DNA from: Cupriavidus pauculus
GTDB taxonomy: Bacteria > Pseudomonadota > Gammaproteobacteria > Burkholderiales > Burkholderiaceae
Reading direction: 5' to 3'
Assembly: GCF_008693385.1 (NCBI RefSeq)
Contig: NZ_CP044065.1
Location: 310,001 to 374,000, forward strand
DNA length: 64,000 nucleotides
Below the pieces are notes generated by a model. It was not told where the DNA came from. It ran no database searches and saw nothing but the letters and a program-made list of their open reading frames with translations. Shown here piece by piece: positions 16,986-24,819 of this stretch. The position numbers and the translations under genes were made by a program. Numbering within the stretch: the first letter of the stretch is position 1; every line of letters begins with the position of its first letter.

Positions 16986-17012
16986 GCCCGGAAAGTGGCG
17001 CACTTCCCGGGC
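16986..17012 (-). promoter_or_regulatory. Strong hairpin between flp and tadV
   Basis: A 12-bp stem (16986-16997 with 17001-17012, one G-U pair in the minus-strand RNA) has a three-base loop. No T tract follows in the direction of transcription. It lies 29 bases after the flp stop, a position suited to protecting or trimming the 3' end of an abundant pilin mRNA or to partial termination. Confidence 0.7.
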
Positions 17013-17041
17013 CGCGCGGCGCACCGCCCGACCCGATCGAC

Positions 17042-17227
17042 TCAGGTCGAAGCTGCCGTCAGGGCGGTCTGGATGCGGGTCCAGATCGTCGTGACCGCGG
17101 TTTCGATCGCCGGACCCGCGGCGACCATGCAGAGGGCCACGAATGCGAGCAGCAGCGCGTATTCGATGCCAGCGGCGCCGTCTTCCTCATGTGCAAAACG
17201 CTTGATGCCTTCGAACATGGTGTTCAT
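17042..17227 (-). CDS. flp: Flp-type major pilin
   Basis: A 61-residue type IVb pilin prepeptide. The leader MNTMFEGIKRFAHEEDG ends at Gly17, where TadV should cut. The mature part begins AAGIEYALLLAFVALCMVAAG: Glu at +5 and Tyr at +6 are the defining Flp motif and are followed by the hydrophobic assembly helix. The start at 17227 has the ribosome site AAGGAGAAGG; a second ATG three codons later is possible. Only one flp gene is seen here. It is the first gene of the Tad operon and lies 31 bases after a terminator-like hairpin in the leader. Confidence 0.95.
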   Translation of the reverse strand: MNTMFEGIKRFAHEEDGAAGIEYALLLAFVALCMVAAGPAIETAVTTIWTRIQTALTAAST

Positions 17228-17257
17228 GTCCTTCTCCTTCACGTCATGGTTGATGGG

Positions 17258-17285
17258 AAAAAAGCGCCCGCTGGAGACCGGGCAC
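17258..17285 (-). terminator. Terminator-like hairpin in the flp leader (possible attenuator)
   Basis: Read on the minus strand: GTGCCCG, loop GTCTCCAG, CGGGCGC, then TTTTTT. The seven-pair stem includes one U-G pair. Only 31 bases separate it from the flp start, leaving no room for a separate promoter, so transcripts reaching flp must read through it. Confidence 0.6.
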
Positions 17286-17696
17286 AAGCTTCGGCCGGCA
17301 ATGCCGGCCGGGCCAAACCGGACCGCGGCCGCTGGCGCGAGCGCGTTCCCGTTCCACCCTGCCCAGGCGGCCCCGCCGCGGCCAGAGACCGCTGCGGCGC
17401 GCGTCGCCCGATGCGTGGCTGCTCCCGGCAGGCCATGCACCCCGTTGGGCGCCGCGGACCGGTCCGACCTTCTCCAGGGACCGGCCCGCGCCTGAATGTG
17501 CTGCTACCCGCGTTCGACGGTCCCGTTTCCGGGTCCCGCCCCGGGCGGCATTGCAGCGTGCCGCCCGGCCTTCCTCCCCCCGGGCGGACCTCGACTGCGA
17601 TCCTTTGGCCCGTTCCCCGTCCCCACTTGTGCGTATCCGCTTTCTTGCGGCCGGTCCGCTGTGACGCTGGCCGTCCGTCGTGGTTGCGGGACATGG

Positions 17697-17712
17697 AGCG
17701 ACGAACGTGCCA
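17697..17712 (-). promoter_or_regulatory. Near-consensus sigma-54 promoter for the Tad operon
   Basis: On the minus strand TGGCACGTTCGTCGCT matches the RpoN consensus TGGCACG-N4-TTGCW at all but one defined position, with the required 12-base GG to GC spacing. Predicted start is near 17687, giving a leader of about 460 bases to flp. No other gene on this strand lies between. Confidence 0.65.
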
Positions 17713-17719
17713 TTAAGGC

Positions 17720-17732
17720 TAAGTCTTTGATT
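17720..17732 (-). promoter_or_regulatory. Consensus IHF site
   Basis: AATCAAAGACTTA on the minus strand fits the IHF consensus WATCAA-N4-TTR at every defined base and lies in an AT-rich run directly upstream of the sigma-54 site. IHF bending commonly brings a distant activator to sigma-54 polymerase. Confidence 0.6.
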
Positions 17733-17925
17733 TATATAGAGGTGGGATTTGCCGAGTGCGTCGTTTTCGAGACTGTGTAACTAATTGTTTCTGTGTGGTT
17801 ACTAGTCTTTTTGAGCACTTCAGCACGCGCGTTTGCTCGCTTTTTCATCATTTGTGATGGAAAAGGCGTATCAAACGCCGTCAAATGTGATCGGAACGAT
17901 GATCGGGGAGGGGTTGTGCCCGATA

Positions 17926-17941
17926 TGGTCCGTGCGGACCA
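17926..17941. promoter_or_regulatory. Palindrome, candidate enhancer site
   Basis: TGGTCCG, two bases, CGGACCA: seven-base perfect arms, about 215-230 bases upstream of the sigma-54 site. Distance and symmetry suit an enhancer-binding protein. A second smaller palindrome (CATCA-N4-TGATG) is at 17846-17859. Confidence 0.35.
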
Positions 17942-18332
17942 AAACGTTTCATTTGTGAAGCGGCTAAACATCCATACGGCCGCGCGACGCCGGGAGAAAC
18001 GCGACGGCTCCATCTTTTGGCGCGGCCGATCGCACGAGTCCCTCGGGCAACCGGATGTCCCTTCGGCGGCGTGGCATGGCGTTGCAACGGGGGGTTGCGC
18101 CACATATTGGGTGAGTCCCCACTCATCCTTTCAGGCGAGGCACAGGCTGGAAGGCTCTGCCACGCCACAACGGCATCGCCCAGAAGATGGAGGCAAGCGC
18201 TCGCTGCGGGCCCGAACGCGCGCGCGGCGAAATGGTTGCATCCGTGAAACCTCGGCCCCTGCCGGGCGCGAGTTGTTAAAAACGTGAAGCGCCTGACAGG
18301 CCATATGCCGACCGGTCGGTCCGGGATCTGTT

Positions 18333-19304
18333 TCAGTTCGGAAACGGCAGTGAAGATTGTTCAACCTGCTGGCACAGCCACTGGTAGAAGCGATGGATCG
18401 CGCGCTCGCGAGGATTGCCTTCGCGCCAGGTGACCCAGTAGTGGAGGCTGGACGGGATGCGCGTGGTCCCAACCTGCACGAGCTGCCCGCTGGCCAGGTA
18501 GTCGTGCGCGAGCTGCGCGCGCGCCGTGGCCACGCCGAGGCCCGCCACCGCCGACTGGAGCATCAGGCCGGCATCCTGGAAGATCGGCCCGCGCTCGGGC
18601 TCAACCGGCGGCAGGCCGGCCACCACGAGCCAGTCGCGCCAGGGCCGCAGCGCGAAGCGCAGCATCGGCAGCCGCGGCAGGTCGGCCACGGTGAAGCCGG
18701 GATACTGCGCGAGCAGCGCCGGGCTGGCGACGGCGATCACATAGTCCTCGATCAGGTTGTGACAAACGAAGCCGGGCAGGTCGATGCGCTGGTGCCAGAT
18801 GCCGACGTCCACCGCGTAGGGGTCGGGCGGCGGCGAGATCTCGGCATGGAGCCGGAGATGCAGATCGAGCTCGGGCGCCTGTGCATGGAGGCTCGGCAGT
18901 CGCCGGATCAGCCACGCGTTTGCCAGGTCCGCCATCACGCTGATCTGCAGCTGGACGACGGGCGGGCCCGCGTCGTGGGTGGCCTCGCGCAGCGCGGACT
19001 CGAGGTCGTCGAGTGCGCTCCGCACCTGTTCGGCGAGCCGCGTCCCCGCGCTCGTGGGCGTCATCGAGCTGCCCGTGCGCTGGAACAGCTTGGTGCCGAG
19101 GCTATCCTCGAGCCCGCGGATATGGTGGCTGATCGCGCTGTGGGTGAGCGCAAGCTCCTCCGCCGCGCGCGTAAAGCTGCGGTGCCGCGTCGCGGCCTCG
19201 AGCGCGCGCAGCGCCTGCAACGCCGGCATGTGGAAGGGGCGCTGCGCGCGATCCGGGCGGGAAGACGGCGCGGCGGGGGTGGGAGGAGTTTGGGAATCGG
19301 CCAT
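18333..19304 (-). CDS. LysR-type transcriptional regulator (GcvA-like)
   Basis: A 323-residue regulator. The winged helix-turn-helix is LQALRALEAATRHRSFTRAAEELALTHSAISHHIRGLEDSLGTKLFQR, closest in style to GcvA/AmpR-type members. The C-terminal ligand-binding domain runs from about residue 120 (VVQLQISVMADLANAWLIRRLPSLHAQAPELDLHLR). The ATG at 19304 is chosen; a TTG three codons upstream is also in frame, and the residues before the helix-turn-helix (about 29) are a Pro-rich extension. It is divergent from the MFS gene with about 70 bases between, so it likely controls that transporter and itself. The effector is unknown. Confidence 0.9.
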   Translation of the reverse strand: MADSQTPPTPAAPSSRPDRAQRPFHMPALQALRALEAATRHRSFTRAAEELALTHSAISHHIRGLEDSLGTKLFQRTGSSMTPTSAGTRLAEQVRSALDDLESALREATHDAGPPVVQLQISVMADLANAWLIRRLPSLHAQAPELDLHLRLHAEISPPPDPYAVDVGIWHQRIDLPGFVCHNLIEDYVIAVASPALLAQYPGFTVADLPRLPMLRFALRPWRDWLVVAGLPPVEPERGPIFQDAGLMLQSAVAGLGVATARAQLAHDYLASGQLVQVGTTRIPSSLHYWVTWREGNPRERAIHRFYQWLCQQVEQSSLPFPN

Positions 19305-19373
19305 GGCCGTCAAATTCTACTCACAATGGGCGCGGGTATCTTTCGCTGGCCTTGCACTGTTTTGGTGACGACA

Positions 19374-20639
19374 ATGCACGGCATGACCGCCACCAACGCT
19401 TCTTCCCCCGCCGTCGACGTGCGGCCGCCGGCCGCCGCCGGCAATGCGCGCTGGCGCGTGCTGGCCGTGTTCTCGCTCGGCTTCCTCGTCTCGTATATCT
19501 TCCGCGGCGTCAATCTGGGCTTCGCGCCGCACCTCGTCCGCGAACTGGGACTGACCGCGGGCGACCTCGGCCTGCTGACCAGTTTCTATTTCCTCGGCTT
19601 TGCCTGCGCGCAATTGCCCGCCGGCCTGCTGCTCGACCGCTTCGGCCCGCGCCGCACGGAGGCGGCCCTGCTGTTGCTGGCCGTGGCCGGGTCGCTCGTG
19701 TTCGCGTCGGCGCCGGGCATGGTGGGCCTGGCCGCGGGCCGCATGATGATCGGCATCGGCGTGTCGGTGTGCCTCGGCGCCGCGATCCAGGCACTGTCGA
19801 TGTGGTTTCCGCTGTCGCGCATGCCGCTGCTGAACGGCGTGGTCATGGCGATCGGCGGCCTGGGCGCGGTCGTGGTCGGCACACCGCTCGCCTGGCTGCT
19901 GTCGTGGACCGACTGGCGCACGCTCAGCGCCGCCATGGGCGGCGTGTCGCTCGCGATGGCCGTCTTGCTGTGGTTCGGCGTGCCCGACGTCCCGCGTGTG
20001 GGACGCGAGAGCCTGGCCGAGCAGTTGCGTGGCACACGCGAGATACTCTGCAGCGAGCGCTTCTGGCGCGTCGTCCCGCTCACGCTGCTCAACCAGGGCA
20101 TCTTCCTCGCGGTGCAGACCCTCTGGGTCACCGCGTTCATGCGCGACGTGCAGGGACTGGCCGCCGCCGACAGCGCGCGCTATGTGTCGGTGATCGGCAT
20201 GGCGATGATGACGGGCTGCGTCGGCGCGGGCTGGGCCGCGCGGCACCTCGAACGCGCGGGCATCAGCCTCTATGCATTCGCGGGCTTCGGCATGATGGGC
20301 TTTATCGCGATACAGGGGCTGCTGATGCTGCGTGTGCCCGTGCCGCTCGCGGTGCTATGGGCCGCGTACGGCGTGTTCGGGTCGAGCGGTATCCTGACGT
20401 ACGCGGTGCTCGCGCGGCGCTTTGCGGATGCCATGATCGGCCGCGCGACCACGGCGCTGACGCTGACGGTGTTTCTCGCGACGTTTGCGTTCCAGATCGG
20501 CATCGGCTTCGTGCTCGATTTCTGGCCGGCCACCGACGGCCACTATCCGCCGGCCGCGCACCTGTCGGTGTGGGCGGGGCTGGTCGTGCTGCAGGTGCTG
20601 GCCGCCGCGTGGTACCTGATGGGCCGCAGGCCCGGCTGA
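19374..20639 (+). CDS. MFS transporter (CynX/NarK-like group)
   Basis: A 421-residue inner-membrane permease with about 12 hydrophobic segments. The N-terminal half has VFSLGFLVSYIFRGVNLGFAPHLVRELGLTAGDLGLLTSFYFLGFACAQLPAGLLLDRFGPRRTEA, including the MFS loop motif DRFGPRR after segment 2. The C-terminal half ends in FLATFAFQIGIGFVLDFWPATDGHYPPAAHLSVW. Starts at 19374 and 19383 are both possible; neither has a strong ribosome site. It is divergent from the LysR regulator and convergent with the TPM gene. Substrate not predictable. Confidence 0.88.
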   Translation: MHGMTATNASSPAVDVRPPAAAGNARWRVLAVFSLGFLVSYIFRGVNLGFAPHLVRELGLTAGDLGLLTSFYFLGFACAQLPAGLLLDRFGPRRTEAALLLLAVAGSLVFASAPGMVGLAAGRMMIGIGVSVCLGAAIQALSMWFPLSRMPLLNGVVMAIGGLGAVVVGTPLAWLLSWTDWRTLSAAMGGVSLAMAVLLWFGVPDVPRVGRESLAEQLRGTREILCSERFWRVVPLTLLNQGIFLAVQTLWVTAFMRDVQGLAAADSARYVSVIGMAMMTGCVGAGWAARHLERAGISLYAFAGFGMMGFIAIQGLLMLRVPVPLAVLWAAYGVFGSSGILTYAVLARRFADAMIGRATTALTLTVFLATFAFQIGIGFVLDFWPATDGHYPPAAHLSVWAGLVVLQVLAAAWYLMGRRPG

Positions 20640-20659
20640 GACTGCGGGCCGAGACCGCG

Positions 20660-21163
20660 CTACAGCACGATCGGGCGGTCGTCGAGCTCGTTCGGGTTGT
20701 AGCCGCCGTCCGAGGGGTAATGCTCGATCAGCAGCGCGTGGATGCGCGCGATGGCATCGAGCACGGGCTTGACCGACAGATCCTTCGCCAGCCCGCGCGC
20801 GAGGTCGTCGCAGATCTGCCGCCACGCGGTCTGGCCGACGCGCGCGTCGATGCCGCGATCGGCGAGCAGCTCCACCGCATGATCGGCGAGGTTGATATAG
20901 AGCAGCACGCCCGAATGGTCCTCGGTATTCCAGACCTCGAGCGCGCCGAACAAGGCGCGCGCGCGCTCGCGCGGCGTGACGCCGGCCCACGCGTGGCCCA
21001 CGGGCATGGCGGACTCGATTGCCACGCGCACCTCGCCGCGATGATGCTGTTCGCCGGTATGGACGGCCACCTGCAACTGGTGCTGGGCCTCGGGCGGAAA
21101 CGCCTTGCGCGCGGCGCTCTGCGTGGTGCCGAGATGTCGCAATGCACGCTTGAACGATGGCAT
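20660..21163 (-). CDS. TPM-domain protein, cytoplasmic-type
   Basis: A 167-residue protein of the TPM (YgcG-like) family, without signal peptide or membrane segment. It shows the family core TGEQHHRGEVRVAIESAMP, the middle ERARALFGALEVWNTEDHSGVLLYINLADHAVELLADRGIDARVG, and the end LARGLAKDLSVKPVLDAIARIHALLIEHYP. It follows a larger membrane TPM protein by 15 bases and completes a lemA-TPM-TPM operon. Members have been linked to envelope protein or phosphatase functions in other systems; the biochemical role here is unknown. Confidence 0.87.
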   Translation of the reverse strand: MPSFKRALRHLGTTQSAARKAFPPEAQHQLQVAVHTGEQHHRGEVRVAIESAMPVGHAWAGVTPRERARALFGALEVWNTEDHSGVLLYINLADHAVELLADRGIDARVGQTAWRQICDDLARGLAKDLSVKPVLDAIARIHALLIEHYPSDGGYNPNELDDRPIVL

Positions 21164-21178
21164 CGACCGGGCCTCCCG

Positions 21179-22123
21179 TTACCAGTTGCCCGAGGCGCCG
21201 CCGCCGTCGAACGTGCCGCCACCGCCGCCGCTGAAACCGCCGCCGCTGCTTCCGCCGCCAAAATCGCCACCACCGAGGCCGCCACCGAGGCCACCACCAA
21301 AGCCGCCGCTGCCGCGTCCCCAGCGCTGCCCGATCTCGTAGCCCGCGATACCGCCGAGCCCGCCCGCCGTCGTGTTCTGCCAGCCGCGCCGGCCCGTGAC
21401 GATATGCGGCCCGCGCGACGCGCGCATCAGTGCCGAGAAAAAGAAGAACGCGATGATCGCCAGCGGAAACAGTACGGGCAGCCAGTCCTGCCACGACGAC
21501 TGCTGCGCGCGCTGTTTCGCCTGCGGCGCGGCCAGGCCTTCCTTGTCGATGGTGGCCTGGATCGCCGTGATGCCCGCCGCGAGCCCGCCGTAGAAATCGT
21601 TCTGACGGAAGTGCGGGGCGATGACGTCCTGCAGGATGCGTTTCGACATCGCATCGGTCAGCGAGCCCTGTACGCCGCGCCCCACCTCCAGCCGCAGGCG
21701 GCGCAGATCGGGCGGGTTGTTCATGGCCACCAGCAGGATCACGCCATCGTCGATGCCCTTGCGGCCCGCGCGCCAGGCGTCCGCCACGCGGATGCTGTAC
21801 GCGTCGATGGTCTCCGGCGCGGTGGTCGGCACCATCAGCACGAAGATCTGGCTGCCGCGCTGCTGATCGTATTCGGCCAGCACGTTCTCCAGCGCGCTAC
21901 GCTGGTCCGCCTTGAGCGTGCCGGTCAGGTCGGTCACGCGCTGGGTCAGCGGCGGCACATTGACGAAGCCGTCCGTCGTGCCCTGCGCCCGCGCGGCACA
22001 TGCAAACGCGCACAGCAGCACCATGCTCAGCAACTTCGTGGCGGCCGCGCGCCACCGCGCAGGTTGCGGCAACAGGCCCAGCGACGGACGACGGGTTTGC
22101 GGACAGGCCGCGCGCGCAAGCAT
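21179..22123 (-). CDS. TPM-domain membrane protein (YgcG family)
   Basis: A 314-residue protein. A signal segment (KLLSMVLLCAFACAARAQG) leads into a periplasmic TPM domain: VNVPPLTQRVTDLTGTLKADQRSALENVLAEYDQQRGSQIFVLMVPTTAPETIDAYSIRVADAW, then RKGIDDGVILLVAMNNPPDLRRLRLEVGRGVQGSLTDAMSKRILQ. One membrane helix follows (LPVLFPLIAFFFFSALM-like), then a Gly/Phe-rich low-complexity C terminus with GGG runs, as in many YgcG homologues. Six bases separate it from lemA upstream. Expected in the inner membrane with the TPM domain outside. Confidence 0.9.
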   Translation of the reverse strand: MLARAACPQTRRPSLGLLPQPARWRAAATKLLSMVLLCAFACAARAQGTTDGFVNVPPLTQRVTDLTGTLKADQRSALENVLAEYDQQRGSQIFVLMVPTTAPETIDAYSIRVADAWRAGRKGIDDGVILLVAMNNPPDLRRLRLEVGRGVQGSLTDAMSKRILQDVIAPHFRQNDFYGGLAAGITAIQATIDKEGLAAPQAKQRAQQSSWQDWLPVLFPLAIIAFFFFSALMRASRGPHIVTGRRGWQNTTAGGLGGIAGYEIGQRWGRGSGGFGGGLGGGLGGGDFGGGSSGGGFSGGGGGTFDGGGASGNW

Positions 22124-22129
22124 GACGCG

Positions 22130-22753
22130 TCAGAATTTGACGGCTGGCGGCGTGGAGATCGCCTTCTCGTTTTCCACCGTGAACGACGGCTTGACGGGGT
22201 AGCGGAAGACCATCGCGGTCAGATTGGTCGGGAAGCTGCGCGCGAGCACGTTATAGGACTGCACCGCGGCGATATAGCGCTGGCGCGCGACGGTGATCCG
22301 GTTCTCGGTCCCTTCCAGCTGCGACTGCAGGTCGCGGAACCCCGCGTCGGCTTTCAGCTGCGGATAGTTTTCCGATACCGCGATCAGGCGCGACAGCGCA
22401 CTCGAGAGCTGGCCCTGTGCCTGCTGGAAGCGCGCGAACGCTTCGGGATCGTTGAGCGTCTCGGGCGTGACCTGCACGCTGGTGGCCTGCGCGCGCGCCT
22501 TGGTCACGGCCTCGAGCGTCTCGCGCTCGTGGCTCGCGTAGCCCTTGACCGTGTTGACGAGGTTGGGAATCAGGTCGGCACGCCGCTGGTACTGGTTGAC
22601 GACCTCGGCCCACGCGGCCTTGACGGCCTCGTCCTTCGACTGGAAGTCGTTGTACCCGCAGGCGGACAGCAGGCTGACGGCGCACAGCAGCGCCAGCCAG
22701 CGGAAAACGTTGATTCGGGCAATGGGGGGGACAACGGTCGGGGATGCGCGCAT
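22130..22753 (-). CDS. lemA: LemA family lipoprotein
   Basis: A 207-residue protein. The signal sequence ends in the lipobox LSAC (Cys32). The LemA core is complete: FQSKDEAVKAAWAEVVNQYQRRADLIPNLVNTVKGYASHERETLEAVTKARAQATS, then helices with LSRLIAVSENYPQLKADAGFRDLQSQLEGTENRITVARQRYIAAVQSYN and the terminal FPTNLTAMVFRYPVKP. The start at 22753 has AGGAG upstream; an earlier TTG-type extension is not needed. It leads a three-gene operon with two TPM proteins, a recurrent genomic pairing. Function in the envelope is not defined. Confidence 0.93.
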   Translation of the reverse strand: MRASPTVVPPIARINVFRWLALLCAVSLLSACGYNDFQSKDEAVKAAWAEVVNQYQRRADLIPNLVNTVKGYASHERETLEAVTKARAQATSVQVTPETLNDPEAFARFQQAQGQLSSALSRLIAVSENYPQLKADAGFRDLQSQLEGTENRITVARQRYIAAVQSYNVLARSFPTNLTAMVFRYPVKPSFTVENEKAISTPPAVKF

Positions 22754-22827
22754 CGATGGCTCCTGAACACAAGGTGCGACAGCAACCAGTGTAGCGCAGG
22801 GCCGACGCGCGGCACCCCTGTCCTGGA

Positions 22828-24120
22828 TCAATCGGCGGCGAATGCCCTGGCCGCGGCGGCCACGGTCGCGTCGATGATCGCGTCGTCGTGCTGGGCCGAC
22901 ACGAAGCCCGCCTCGTATGCCGACGGCGCCAGGTAGACGCCTTCGTTCAGCATCGCGTGGAAGAAGCGGTTGAAGCGGCCGACGTCGGATTCCGTGACTT
23001 CGGCGAAGCGCTTCGGCACCTCGTTGCGGAAGTAGAGGCCGAACATGCCGCCGACCGCGTCCGCGGAGAACGGCACGCCGGCCGCGCGCGCCGCGGCGGT
23101 CAGGCCGTCGGCGAGCTTGCGCGTCTGCGCGCCCAGGCGGTCGTAGAAGCCCGGTGCCTGAATCAGGCGGAGCGTCGTCAGGCCCGCGGCCACCGCCAGC
23201 GGATTGCCGGACAGCGTGCCGGCCTGGTAGACGCCGCCGAGCGGCGCGAGCTTCGCCATGATGTCGCGCCGGCCGCCGAACGCCGCCGCGGGCATGCCGC
23301 CGCCGATCACCTTGCCCAGGCAGGTCATGTCGGGCCGGATGCCGTAATGCGCCTGCGCGCCACCGAGCGCCACGCGGAAGCCAGTCATCACTTCATCGAA
23401 GATCAGCACGGCGCCGTGCTGGCTGCACAGATTGCGCATCGCGCGCAGGAACGCCTCGCTCGCGCGCACGAGGTTCATGTTGCCGGCCACGGGCTCCACG
23501 ATCACGGCCGCGATCTCGCCCGCATGGCGCGCAAAGGCCTGCTCGAGCTGCTCCACGTCGTTATAGGCGAGCACCATCGTGTGGCGCGTCACGTCGGCGG
23601 GCACGCCGGCCGAGGACGGGGCGTTCTGCGTGGTGTCCGCGAACGTCAGCAGGCCGGAGCCCGCCTTCACGAGCAGGCTGTCCGCATGGCCGTGGTAGCA
23701 GCCCTCGAACTTGATGATCAGGTCGCGGCCCGTGAAGCCGCGCGCCAGCCGCAGCGCGCTCATGGTGGCTTCCGTGCCCGACGAGACCAGGCGGACCTGC
23801 TCGATCGACGGCACGAGCTTGCAGATTTCCTCGGCCATCTCGATCTCGCCCTCGGTCGGCGCGCCGAACGAGAAGCTGTGGGCGGCGGTCTCCTGCACCG
23901 CGCGCACCACGTCCGGGTGGGCATGGCCGACGATCATCGGGCCCCAGGAGCCGATGTAGTCGATATAGCGCTGGCCGTCCGCGTCCCACATGTAGGCGCC
24001 CTCGGCACGCGTGATGAAACGCGGGGTGCCGCCCACCGAGCGGAAGGCACGGACCGGCGAATTGACGCCGCCGGGGATGGTTTGCTGGGCACGATCGAAA
24101 AGCTGCTGGTTACGGGACAT
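22828..24120 (-). CDS. hemL: Glutamate-1-semialdehyde 2,1-aminomutase
   Basis: A 430-residue PLP enzyme that converts glutamate-1-semialdehyde to 5-aminolevulinate in the C5 pathway of tetrapyrrole (heme) synthesis, in the cytosol. The N terminus [32 protein letters not shown] is diagnostic. The PLP-binding Asp lies in [16 protein letters not shown], and the internal aldimine Lys is Lys270 in [19 protein letters not shown]. The start at 24120 is chosen over an extension at 24147 on family alignment. It is followed on the same strand by the lemA operon with a gap of 74 bases. Confidence 0.97.
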   Translation of the reverse strand: MSRNQQLFDRAQQTIPGGVNSPVRAFRSVGGTPRFITRAEGAYMWDADGQRYIDYIGSWGPMIVGHAHPDVVRAVQETAAHSFSFGAPTEGEIEMAEEICKLVPSIEQVRLVSSGTEATMSALRLARGFTGRDLIIKFEGCYHGHADSLLVKAGSGLLTFADTTQNAPSSAGVPADVTRHTMVLAYNDVEQLEQAFARHAGEIAAVIVEPVAGNMNLVRASEAFLRAMRNLCSQHGAVLIFDEVMTGFRVALGGAQAHYGIRPDMTCLGKVIGGGMPAAAFGGRRDIMAKLAPLGGVYQAGTLSGNPLAVAAGLTTLRLIQAPGFYDRLGAQTRKLADGLTAAARAAGVPFSADAVGGMFGLYFRNEVPKRFAEVTESDVGRFNRFFHAMLNEGVYLAPSAYEAGFVSAQHDDAIIDATVAAAARAFAAD

Positions 24121-24305
24121 GGTCACGGGAGTGTCTTGAAGGTGCAAAAGAGGCGAAGCGCGCGCGATTTCGTTATCAACGGCATATAACAGGCGCGAAC
24201 GCGTGAGAACTGGCCTGAATCTTGCGGCGCCACGCTGGCGCCTTGGGTATCGATTCGGGTACCATCATGCGCTGGATTTTAATGGAGAGTGGCAGAAGCC
24301 TGAAT

Positions 24306-24476
24306 ATGGAATACAAGACCTGGATGTGCCTGATCTGCGGCTGGATCTATGACGAGGCCACCGGCGCCCCCGAAGACGGCATCGCGCCGGGCACCCGCTG
24401 GGAAGACGTCCCGATGAACTGGACGTGCCCCGAGTGCGGCGCGCGCAAGGAAGATTTCGAAATGGTTGCCATCTGA
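24306..24476 (+). CDS. Rubredoxin
   Basis: A 56-residue one-iron electron carrier. Two CxxC knuckles are present at Cys8-Cys11 (CLIC) and Cys41-Cys44 (CPEC), with the conserved [25 protein letters not shown] in between; this is the normal rubredoxin length. In-frame starts at 24222 and 24282 exist, but family length favours 24306. It is divergent from hemL, and the Chp operon lies downstream on the same strand after 343 bases, with a terminator-like hairpin between. The partner reductase is not in the window. Confidence 0.93.
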   Translation: MEYKTWMCLICGWIYDEATGAPEDGIAPGTRWEDVPMNWTCPECGARKEDFEMVAI

Positions 24477-24819
24477 CGCGGCGTTTCGCCGCGCCCGGCG
24501 CGCCGTAGCGCCAAAGCGACAGATCGGCGGGCCGCGTCCGGGGCTCCGGATTGACGGCCCCTCGCCGAGAAGTCACACTCTGCGGCAAAACCGGATAACC
24601 GTCCCGACTCCCGGGGCGGCATGGAAATCCGGAAGCTTTGCAATAAAACAGAGGCCCTGAACCGGGCCCATGCGTACAGCGCCGGCTGGTCGGCTGGCTT
24701 TTTTTGACTGGGAAACAGGATATCGGGGGCCGCCGCCGCAGCGCTTTGCTGCGTCGTGCGGGTGTTCTCAAGTGAATACTGGCGCCTGCTTTCCGCAGGC
24801 AGCTGGTCGCGGGAACAAC
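24477..24819 (+). other. Intergenic region rubredoxin-pilG
   Basis: A small hairpin without T tract follows the rubredoxin stop (GCGGCG-TTT-CGCCGC, 24478-24492). A better terminator candidate is at 24681-24705. I see no gene in this stretch; the promoter of the Chp operon should lie between 24706 and 24819 but no clear -35/-10 pair was recognised. Confidence 0.6.
24681..24705 (+). terminator. Terminator-like hairpin before pilG
   Basis: GCCGGC, loop TGGTCG, GCTGGC (one G-U pair), followed by seven T residues. It separates rubredoxin transcripts from the Chp operon and argues against an earlier start for pilG at 24670. Confidence 0.6.

Larger units (their letters stand above)
17228..18332. 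other. Long non-coding region upstream of the Tad operon
   Basis: About 1.1 kb between flp and the LysR gene has no convincing protein-coding frame. Near flp it is GC-rich with stable inverted repeats (for example 17292-17310, eight-base arms around AAT, and the hairpin at 17258-17285). Around 17,700-17,870 it becomes AT-rich and holds a sigma-54-type site, an IHF-type site and short palindromes. Near the LysR end, 18308-18319 is a perfect 12-bp palindrome (CCGACCGGTCGG). Frames open on either strand here have no ribosome site and atypical residues. Confidence 0.75.

Noticed and set aside
18072..18086. Sigma-54-like sequence TGGCATG-GCG-TTGCA on the plus strand
   Set aside because: The spacing between GG and GC is one base too short and no plus-strand gene follows nearby.
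17793..18287. Open frames in the 1.1-kb region before flp
   Set aside because: No ribosome site, no domain, odd residue composition, and they overlap regulatory-looking DNA.
24670..24819. Earlier start for pilG at 24670
   Set aside because: It would place the start codon directly before and through a terminator-like hairpin and add 50 residues absent from the receiver family.
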